Assembly (NCBI GenBank): GCA_040357565.1
Contig: JBDODJ010000018.1
Origin: Cercozoa sp. M6MM
Lineage: Eukaryota; Endomyxa: Ascetosporea
Direction: 5' to 3' (one strand)
DNA length: 64,000 bases
The notes beneath the pieces were generated by a model, which had not been told where the DNA came from, did not search any database, and saw only the letters and a list, made by a program, of their open reading frames with translations. A program made the translations under genes and the position numbers. Positions 56,390-64,000 of this stretch are shown here, one piece after another. Within the stretch, counting starts at the first letter, position 1; every line of letters starts with the position of its first letter.

Positions 56390-59012
56390 AATCAAAGAAA
56401 ACCAGCGCATCCAGTTGTTGTGCGAGCGCCTCGCACAGACGCGCCTCACCGCTACGGCTCAGCGATAGCAACTGCACAGACACACGTGGACGTGGTTTAA
56501 CAGCGGAGTGTTATGTGTTGCGCGGTGGTGGCCAACCTCTTGCGCGACAAGTCGCACCTGCCTGGCGTGCGCTGTGGCTGTATTTTATGGAGAAATGAAT
56601 ACCAACAGTACAAAAGAAAGGTATCTGCAGTACCGTGCGTACGGAGAGCTTGCTGTGCCACGAGAGCTTGCAGCTGGAGTTGCTGGCATTCCTTTTGTCG
56701 GCTTTGAATGTTTGAGAGAGCGCGCGCTTGGGCGTGCAACTGCTGTGCCTGCTTTCAGATGCGGGCGTACCGGTACCGAGGCATCGTGCAAGTACACAAA
56801 CTACCAATGCCAACTCGTGCTGCAAGCGTGGAATGTGCTGCTGCTCGACGGCGCGCATTGCATCGTGCAACTCCAGCAGTCGCACAGCTCGCTCGTACCG
56901 TTGGCATAACTACAGGTACATACAACGAATGCCCATTAACACACTCACACCAGTCAATGTATACAGTTTTGTTGTCGTGCAGCAGCGTTTTGAGAGTGTC
57001 GAACACGAGTAACGACACCGGTGCAACGTCGAAATCCAAGAGCGAGTGCACCTGTAGATCGAAACAAATGAGCGTCCACACATTTGAAGGCATACAGAAT
57101 GCAAGATACGGTGGCATCAGGCGGCACAACTTCGACAGCGACAGGTCCGTCAGCGACGCAACTCAGACAGGTGTGAAGTAGCGAGGCATCACGTCGCAGC
57201 ACGGTATCGAGCACCTCCTTCACTGCCACGTGATGTCGCAATCGACCACCACTGCCACCGTCCAGTGCAGTGTCTTGAGTGCTCTTAGGTCGCGCACTTT
57301 GAGCGCCGCCGTTGGTGCTGCTTTCGATGTTGTTGCTGGTCACGGTTGCCTGAGTCGTCTTGTGATGCAAGTAATGAAGCAGCGACAGAAACCTGCCCGC
57401 TTTGTCTTGTGGCGTGTTGACTTCTAAAGCTGCAAGTACACATCCAGAATAAAGCCACTCTCACTTTAAGCAAAACCCCTGACGTACACTCGAGAGGAGT
57501 CAGTGCAAGATCGCACAACTCCTTGATCTGCCGATCGATCGGCGCGGTGTCGTTTGTCTCTTGTCTCAGTGACTCCAAAACGGCATCGGGTATATCGCCC
57601 AAGCTCGCACTTTCGTCGGCTGCCGCGGCAGCGTAAATGCGCACTGCACGTCGGATGTCTCGCTACAAAGCAGTGTAGAAATCAGGCATCAGAAGAGTAT
57701 CCTTAAAATTACACACCTTGCAGCGACCGGCAAGTGCAACGAGATGGGGTGCTACGTCTTCGGAAAGATCGCATGCGCGAAGTAGTGCTTGCACGTACAG
57801 CAGTGCATCGTGAGGACTCATCGCACTCAGCTGCACACGCGTGACAGTCGTACCACCCTCCAGGTCGACTGTCTCACAGACAGGAACACTGTCCGCGCAC
57901 CCAGCGACCACAGCGACCACGTGAAGCGTGTCGTTGTGCGGAGCAAGTGACTCAGAGACGTGCAACAGAGAACTGCGCGCCTCATCCTCAGTCCGTGCGT
58001 GTACAACGACAACACGCGGGCAGACGGCGACCGATTTTTCGCGTCCCTCCCATGCTCTCATGTAGTGCGCCACATGTGAGAGGATCGGCAGCAAAAAACT
58101 CGGAACGTTGCCTGCGGTATCTCATCTTGATCATCCAATCAAACGCCTTGTCCAAAGGTACCAAACTGCCGAAGAAAATGGTACTCAACAAGAGCACTGT
58201 CAAGTTGCTCACTGCATCCACAAGAATAAAAGACACAGCATCACGCGTAAACAACAAGAAGCAGGCAGCACAGCGAGTGGACTTCAATCATGTCTGCGAT
58301 GCAAAAACGCCCGAATTCGTCAATGGTAGCAAATTCTTCCGACGCTTCTCCGCTCTCATTCTCACCGCTGCTTCGCTCGGTTCCGACAGAGCGAGGGCTC
58401 ACAAACAACTCGGCGCTTGTACACGACAAAATCGTCAGTGTTGACTGCTTGCGGTGTGACCATTTCTGGCACAGTTGTTTCTGTTGCGACACGCGCAACT
58501 GCGCAACACGGTCATACTTCTGGGACTAGCGGCAGGGACACAGGGACACAGCAAACGCACGGAATCGCCAGACGAAGTAAATGGAGGCAATGCACTCATG
58601 TTGATTCCATCAGAACGTTCCGTGCGCTCCTCTTCTTGGCAAGGGGAAAAGTCCGGAAGTTCAAGATCGCTCGGATCGAGTTCTAATATCCCGTCTATCA
58701 AACGCACACAATGAAGACAACCCTCACACAGAAAAAAAAAACGTCAGGTTTCACCAGCAAACTCGGGCTTCACATCATTGTCAAAATCCTTATCCTCGAA
58801 GAACTCGGCGCGAGAAAATATTCCCTCTTCAATCTGATATTTACCGGTTTACGAACGAAACAAAGGAGACTAACCACGTCAAAAAAAAAAGAACGCAAAA
58901 ACGCGGGCACCCGATTGACAAAAGGCTGCTGCGCGTCACTACTTGCTGTGGCACCCACGATAGCCAAGGATGCCCCGTACACTTGCTTAAAACGATGACG
59001 CATCAATCGCTG
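56390..59012 (-). CDS. Possible AAA+ clamp-loader-like protein (ATAD5/ELG1 style)
   Basis: Tentative gene of several exons. Pieces from the 5' end: QVYGASLAIVGATASSDAQQ (58990-58930), EEGIFSRAEFFEDKDFDNDV, DPSDLELPDFSPCQEEERTE, SFLLPILSHVAHYMRAWEGR (58110-58050), VVVVHARTEDEARSSLL, TRVQLSAMSPHDALLYVQAL with LVALAGRCKRDIRRAVRIYA across an intron (57850-57620), then helical LKTLLHDNKTLCQRYERAV and a coiled-coil near 56900-56560. The segment VQLSAMSPHDALLYVQ..LAGRCKRDIRRAV has the layout of the lid of RFC/ATAD5 ATPases, where (N/C)-x-DIR follows the core. No Walker A motif was found, so the call is weak. Start, stop and several joins are unresolved, and two genes are possible. Confidence 0.35.
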
Positions 59013-59537
59013 GATCAACTAGAGGGTACAGTAATGTCATTTTTTTCGCGGTTTTTGGATTCTCGATAAAATTTACTGGAAGTTGCATCGCATCATTTAA
59101 ACTGCATAATTATTTACATTCCGTCACCTTCCAGAACTAGATGCGCTGAGTCCACGCGCCTGAAGTGTTCCCATACTCGGACACCCTGTCCCCGTGTTCT
59201 CAAGCGATTTAGTTCAGTCTGGTGGGGATACTCTCCACAGCTACTTGTATCGAGGAATCCTGATTCAGCGCTCCGCGAGGCATGGTTTTGCTCGCGATTC
59301 TCTCGCTCTCCCATCGGTATTACGTTTTCTTCTCCTGGTACTGGAAGGTTATGCCACAGTAGTCGATAGCAAATGCGACAAAATTGAATATAGAGCACCA
59401 TACGCGACTGTTTCTGACAAACACCGCCCTGGCACCGAAAAGGAGCCCTGGCTGCTGGGATTTTCCAACGCAACCATTTTTTTCTGAAAACTCTCCTTTT
59501 TGCACAAACAGAGTCTAGAACACACAGACGAGGTGCA
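59013..59537. promoter_or_regulatory. Divergent region upstream of histone H1
   Basis: Contains AT-rich tracts near 59040-59120. Open frames on both strands have no recognisable features. Probably holds the H1 promoter. Confidence 0.4.
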
Positions 59538-59822
59538 ATGGCAGTCGCAAAGAAGCAGACCTCGGTCCCTAAGTAAAGTCTCGTTTTCCCGTTTTTGGTC
59601 GTTGGGCTGCTTTGTGTGTCGTGGCGTTTTTCAGTTTGGTTCTCCTGTGTGCCTTGATCCTTTTTGCGTGCAGATACATCGACATGGTCGTGATGGCCAT
59701 CAAGGACGCACGTGATTTTACACGTGGCGCCTCGCGTGCTAAGATCGCTGCGTGGATTAAGAAGAACTACCCTCAGTGCGACAACGCTGCGTTCAATGCC
59801 GCACTTCGAAACGCGCTCAGCA

Positions 59823-59889
<67 letters not shown>

Positions 59890-60270
59890 GTAACATCATG
59901 TCCGGATCAAAATTTAGATATGTGTGCACACGTTTTTCGTAGGGTCTGGAGAGTGGCGTGCTCGCGCAAGGCGAGACCTCGCAGCGCTTCAAGCACGTGC
60001 CGGCCGCTCTGAAGGCTGCTGAAAAGAAGAAGAAGAAGACACCGAAGAAGGAGACAGCCAAGAAGGCAGCTAAGACGAAGAAGACGCCGGCCAAGAAGGC
60101 AACCAAGAAAGCAGCCAAAAAGACAACCAAGAAGGCCAAGAAGCCGGCCAAAAAGACCAAGAAACCTGCCAAGAAACCGGCCAAGAAGGCTTCCAAGAAA
60201 GTGATCAGTCTTTGTCGTGTTCTTTGATCATGGTGTGTATTTTCTCTGTTCTGGGCAGGCGAGCAAGTAA
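59538..60270 (+). CDS. Linker histone H1
   Basis: Binds linker DNA at the nucleosome entry and exit. Exons 59538-59572, 59674-59824, 59943-60200 and 60259-60270 join in frame to give 151 residues. The winged-helix globular domain runs YIDMVVMAIKDARDFTRGAS, RAKIAAWIKKNYP, NAALRNALSKGLESGVLAQ, matching the H1/H5 pattern. The tail (about residues 90-150) is nearly all Lys, Ala, Thr and Pro with repeated AKK and PAKK units. If the last short intron is retained the frame runs to 60227 with a non-lysine ending, so the spliced form is preferred. Three introns are unusual for a histone gene. The second begins inside a (GT)n repeat. Confidence 0.92.
59825..59886. repeat. (GT)n microsatellite forming an H1 intron donor
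   Basis: About 30 GT units start directly after the exon end AGCAAG, so the donor dinucleotide is part of the repeat. Confidence 0.9.
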
Positions 60271-60759
60271 ATACGCATCGGAAGGCATCCGTCCCGTCCA
60301 ACGCGCCAAAGCGAACCGGCCACGACAACCGGATATCCGCTTCTGAACCATAGCTTCCACTTCCATTACATCACCGCCACGCACCCGACTAGAGTCAATC
60401 ATGGCGCGCTCGTCCGTTCCTTTTCCGTTTCACAACATCAACTTATGATAAGTTCAAAAACTGTAGCAATGCAAAAAGCGACTGCTAAACAACGACATCC
60501 CCGTACGATAGGCGAGTCCCGTCAACTTTACAGCCGCATTGTCGGGACAACTAGCGTATCGATAGTACAATAGGCAATTTATCAATCCCTTGTAGAGTAC
60601 GCTTAGTACTTTTACCCGCTGATCCTACTTCTAGGCTGCCCCAGTGGCTCATGCAGGTTGCGCTAGTGCCGATCGAGCGGATTTATGAAAGTCCGTTGCC
60701 CGTGCTCAAGCCAACAAATCCTGGTGTGCTGTTTATTTGATTTGTTACCTGCGCCTTCA
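60271..60759. other. Intergenic region
   Basis: Downstream of H1. Contains CGTACGATAG and GTAGTACAATAG-like words (60500-60610). No gene seen. Confidence 0.35.
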
Positions 60760-62282
60760 ACAAATGGCGTTGTGTATCGTGCCTCGCAGCGAGCGAAGTC
60801 GACTTTGAGTCAATCGCGTTGGAGGAACTTGAATTTTCTCGGTCGCGTACATTGGTAGACTGTACCATGCATACGCTCAATAACCAAACGAGCGTGCGTG
60901 CTGATGGATTGTGCAGAACTCACTAGTGTCGTCGGTACGGCACTTTCTCAAACGAACATCTATCTCCCGTCGGCATCACGCGGTGGTGTGGCTGCGATTG
61001 CAACATACAGACGACCTCCAGGGTGACGGTGACACGGGTCTGCATGTGGAGTGGTCGCGTGTGTTGTGCCTTTCAACATTCAAGGCCGGTGCTTGGCGGC
61101 TCTTCTTTTTGAATGCTAGGAGCTGTGACATCGACAAAAAAGGACCAGTTTTCCGCGTGCGCAAGCAATTGAATGTCGACGAGGAAGGCACTGCCCTGTG
61201 GCGCTTTCGACACGGTAAAATGGGAATCCAACCGCCGTGCACTTTATGGGTATGTTGGGACTGTGCACGATTTAGCGCACCACCACAGCACACTGCTGGA
61301 CCAGTTTCGGTATCACATGGACGACTTTTTGCGCTTCTGGCGTCACCTGGTGCATTACTTGGGCCGGCATGAGCTACGCAACTATCATTTGCGACTGGTG
61401 CAACCGCGCGGTCAGTTTGAAGTGCAAATCTTTGTCAAACGTGACCAATCGTACGATGAGTTATAGAACACAGAATAAATGCGCTGTAAATGCAACGTGT
61501 TTTGCTACTTGTTTGGTGCAGGGAAACGACTCTGCGACAGCGCACGGCGTGCCTTTCATGTCCTGTGTCCGACGACACCGGAAGCAGCGACAGCGACATC
61601 GAAACGCAGCGCGCGCTAACGCAAGCCGTGCACTGGGCCGACACGCCGCTGTCTCGCACCTGTACGGAAAGCAGTGATCATGACGTAGCTGAACTGTCTC
61701 GGCATGATATCTACCACTGGATCTAAGCAGGGATTGACGCCAAGTTGCGCCCCTCGTTTGTGGTGACGCCCAAGCGGCACGTGGAGAGACTCGACGAGCT
61801 TACGGTACCCCCCCCATGTATCTTTTGTCACATAGGTTCACGCACATTCATTTACAGAACGAAGAGACGCTGGACATGTTGTGTGCCATCGTGGCCATTA
61901 TTTGCTTCGACAACGACGAGGCAGCATTTGCTGCTGTCACAGATAGTGGCGATTTGACACTTGTCAGTGCTTCGAATGAGTTGCGACAACGCTTTCGCTC
62001 TGTCGTTATCAATCAAGGTAGCGTGCACTTTGTTTGTTCATCGCATTTACTTGAGCTGATTATTTTCTGTATGTTTTGATGAAGGTTCGTGCCGCAATCT
62101 GGCACATTTGCACGCCAAGATTCGCTTCCGCACGAAAGATTGGCAACGGCGGATTGACGACTGGAGCGGTAAACCCGAAGGTGCTTAAAGTGTACGTATC
62201 CCGAATCTCATGTGTCGATACATTTGACAGGAGAGAAAGTCGGTAAGCTACGTCGAATCGCGTCACTCGTGACCAAAAAAGA
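60760..62282 (+). CDS. Unassigned multi-exon gene
   Basis: Product not recognised. Supported pieces: VDFESIALEELEFSRSRTLV (60790-60850), DDLQGDGDTGLHVEWSRVLC to VRKQLNVDEEGTALWRFRH (61013-61216), joined in phase over a 62-base intron to HHHSTLLDQFRYHMDDFLRF, WRHLVHYLGRHELRNYHLRL and GQFEVQIFVKRDQSYDEL (61277-61463), then an acidic DDTGSSDSDIETQRALTQAV, LRPSFVVTPKRHVERLDELT (61745-61804), NEETLDMLCAIVAIICFDND (61860-61920), AHLHAKIRFRTKDWQRRIDD and VGKLRRIASLVTKKE (62240-62282). The beta-rich first half followed by helical, charged segments could be a large cytosolic adaptor. Start and stop are not fixed. Confidence 0.45.
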
Positions 62283-63230
62283 GGTGCGCGCACTTTCTCG
62301 TGATGTAGGCTGTTAGTAATGGCAATCGCAATGGATGTGAACGCAGGTGTTGCACGGCTTTGTGGGTGGTCGGTTGAGTAGCTCTGTTCAGGGACAAGCA
62401 CCGAGGGGTCCAAGTTTTTAAGTTTATCGTATCGTATTTCAGTTGAGCAACTTTCACACTTAGTTTTAAATGCAATCAGCCAGAGTTTATCACAGCACGG
62501 CAACATATCCGATCGCATCGCTGATCCCTCCCCTCCGCTCTAGCGTACGCGTGTCCGCGTTCACCTGGTTCGAGTGAATTAAAAAACGCGTTGCGATAAA
62601 TTTAGTGAATACTTTGCGTGATTTGTTGTGCGTAGGTCAGATCTTTCGCTGCCGCGGTCCTGAATCGAGTGCGGGTTCGTTATAAAGTTGTAAGTTTAAG
62701 TCGCGCAGCTACGCGACGCTAATCCCGTACGGTACTGTAGGTAAACACTGTGACACGCAACGGCGGCGCGGCTGTCGTGTTAACTGACGTGAGGCTGAAG
62801 CAGCGCAGGTAACGTCCCATGCCCGTCAGTCGGTACTAGAGCTCTCCAACTCGTCGACGCCTGCTTCCGTGTTGTAGATTGGTCGGTACACACTACAGCA
62901 TCTGCAGCTCTCGTCGTTTGCGCCACCGCTCTGCGCGTCTACTCATGACGGGAATGTGTCAGAACCGCGCACGTTAAGTTAAAATAGAAATGTAACATAG
63001 ATACCGCCTGCCAGGCGTAATGTAGCCTTCGGGAGCATGTTTGGGCAGCCTTGGCAGTCCTTTCCTGTCAGCAAAGATCAATAATACTCTCATGAGATGC
63101 TCACAAAGAACGCAAGCTACCGACCCCCAGACGCCACGCCAGGTTCGGTCAGCAAGTCATCTGCGTTGGCAGATTAAGTTACTGTGGGTAAGTCCACGAA
63201 TGCGTATCGAAATAAATTGTACCTGGATCA
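62283..63230. other. Long region without a recognised gene
   Basis: No convincing frame on either strand. Contains CCCGTACGGTACTGTAGG at 62724-62741 and a palindrome-rich stretch at 62700-62720. May hold the 3' end of the upstream gene and regulatory DNA. Confidence 0.4.
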
Positions 63231-63799
63231 ACCTCCGTTGGCTGATCGAATATTGACGGGTCCATCAATACCTAAGTGTGCATACAAAATGCATGTGAAT
63301 GCAGCCAAGTGCAGTCCAAATACTTCAATTTTGGTGTCACGCTGAGGGCCCTCTCGGTCGCGAAGTTGGTTGTCTGCCGGACGAACTGGACGAGCGGGCG
63401 TTGGGTCGACACCTCTACTCATGAAAAAAGATACAGCACCCCCCCCCATACAAAGGAGCGATGGTCGGAAAAGACCGCAGCTCGCGCAGCAATGCGTGCT
63501 GCTCGCGCAGACAGAAGTCATAGGAGCTATCGTTTCTGCAAGCAGAGCACAGGGGCATTGTGCGACTCACCGAACCTTCACAATATGAAGTTACCTGGGA
63601 GCAGCAGCTGTCGCAATAAAATTGCGCAAGTCGTTGATTCCATCTTTCGTCTTGGCTGCACATACACAAATATACACAAGCTACACGTCCGATTATGTGG
63701 TATGCGGCTATACAGCTAGTGAGAATAACGTTCGGTCGCAGGTAAATGCGGTCCTCTCGTTTGACGTCACGAAGCACCTGAACCGCGTGTTTGATGAGA

Positions 63800-64000
63800 G
63801 CAAAGACACACAGACAAGAGTACCTCCTGAATGTCGAGGTCAAGTTGCTGGGCGAACAGATCGCCGTCGCTGCCGTAGTCGGATTCGTTCTTTCCATACA
63901 GCGTCGGTGTCAAGAAAGTAGTGCGACAAAGCGAGAGGGTACCAAGCTGAAGTGCGATTTGTCGCACTTGGTCACCACAATTTGCACCGGCACCTTGTGC
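63800..64000 (-). CDS. EngB/GTPBP8-like GTPase, partial (3' portion)
   Basis: The exon 64000-63943 reads KVPVQIVVTKCDKSHFSL. VTKCD is the G4 guanine-specificity motif (N/T-K-x-D) in the context used by EngB/YihA GTPases, which assist ribosome assembly in bacteria and organelles. The donor is gtaccc. A further exon (YGSDGDLFAQQLDLDIQE, about 63880-63830) and VLRDVKREDRIYLRP (63785-63740) lie downstream and may belong to it. The rest of the gene is outside the window, so P-loop and G3 cannot be checked. Confidence 0.45.

Noticed and set aside
59114-60328. Minus-strand open frame of 404 codons opposite histone H1
   Set aside because: It is the antisense of the Lys/Ala-rich H1 tail and of the (GT)n intron, giving Phe/Leu/Ala and Thr-His runs with no domain. 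H1 on the plus strand has clear exons.

Overview
This is a gene-dense nuclear window from a eukaryote. Almost every gene is cut by many short GT-AG introns, mostly about 45-110 bases. Intergenic gaps are a few hundred bases. Dinucleotide repeats and C-homopolymers sit mainly inside introns. An axonemal dynein light chain and a kinesin-2-type motor point to a flagellated or zoosporic organism. Glucosamine-6-phosphate N-acetyltransferase, Elongin C, a linker histone, a homeodomain and an MRP-type ABC transporter fit a protist such as a stramenopile or other free-living lineage, but the sequence alone does not fix the clade. No rRNA, tRNA, transposon or CRISPR array was recognised. Four assembly gaps (runs of N) all lie inside or beside dinucleotide repeats.

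Layout. 0-5 kb: axonemal dynein light chain DNALI1 (-) divergent from a kinesin-2-like motor (+), then an aquaporin (+). 5-14 kb: a PDCD4-like MA3 protein (-), an unassigned helical protein (+), and a secreted protein of repeated cysteine modules (+). 14-21 kb: an intronless CK1-family kinase (-), a long coiled-coil protein with a basic tail (-), and GNA1 (+). 21-33 kb: a large chromatin-type protein with PDZ, SANT/Myb, GATA-like and RanBP2 zinc-finger motifs (-), then a kinesin with a C-terminal PH domain (-). 33-35 kb: a small membrane protein (+), molybdopterin synthase small subunit MOCS2A (-), and Elongin C (+). 35-51 kb: a large single-chain receptor-like membrane protein with a threonine-rich stalk (-) and an ABCC/MRP transporter (-). 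51-56 kb: a divergent kinesin with altered nucleotide-pocket motifs (-), divergent from an atypical homeodomain gene (+). 56-64 kb: a possible AAA+ clamp-loader-like protein (-), histone H1 (+), an unassigned gene (+), and the edge of an EngB-like GTPase (-).

Exon models were built by hand from reading frame, splice-site and phase agreement. The DNALI1, kinesin-2, aquaporin, GNA1, Elongin C, MOCS2A, homeodomain and H1 models keep frame across all joins and are the firmest. For the longest genes (21-33 kb, 35-51 kb) the domains are secure but not every exon edge was resolved.

The genes do not form one pathway. The main themes are microtubule motility (three kinesins and one dynein light chain), chromatin and transcription (H1, homeodomain, SANT/GATA protein) and membrane transport (aquaporin, ABCC). 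Points worth following up are the pocket-altered kinesin, the homeodomain lacking Asn51, the unusual domain mix of the chromatin protein, the frequent GTAC 5' splice sites, and palindromic GTACGGTAC elements between genes.
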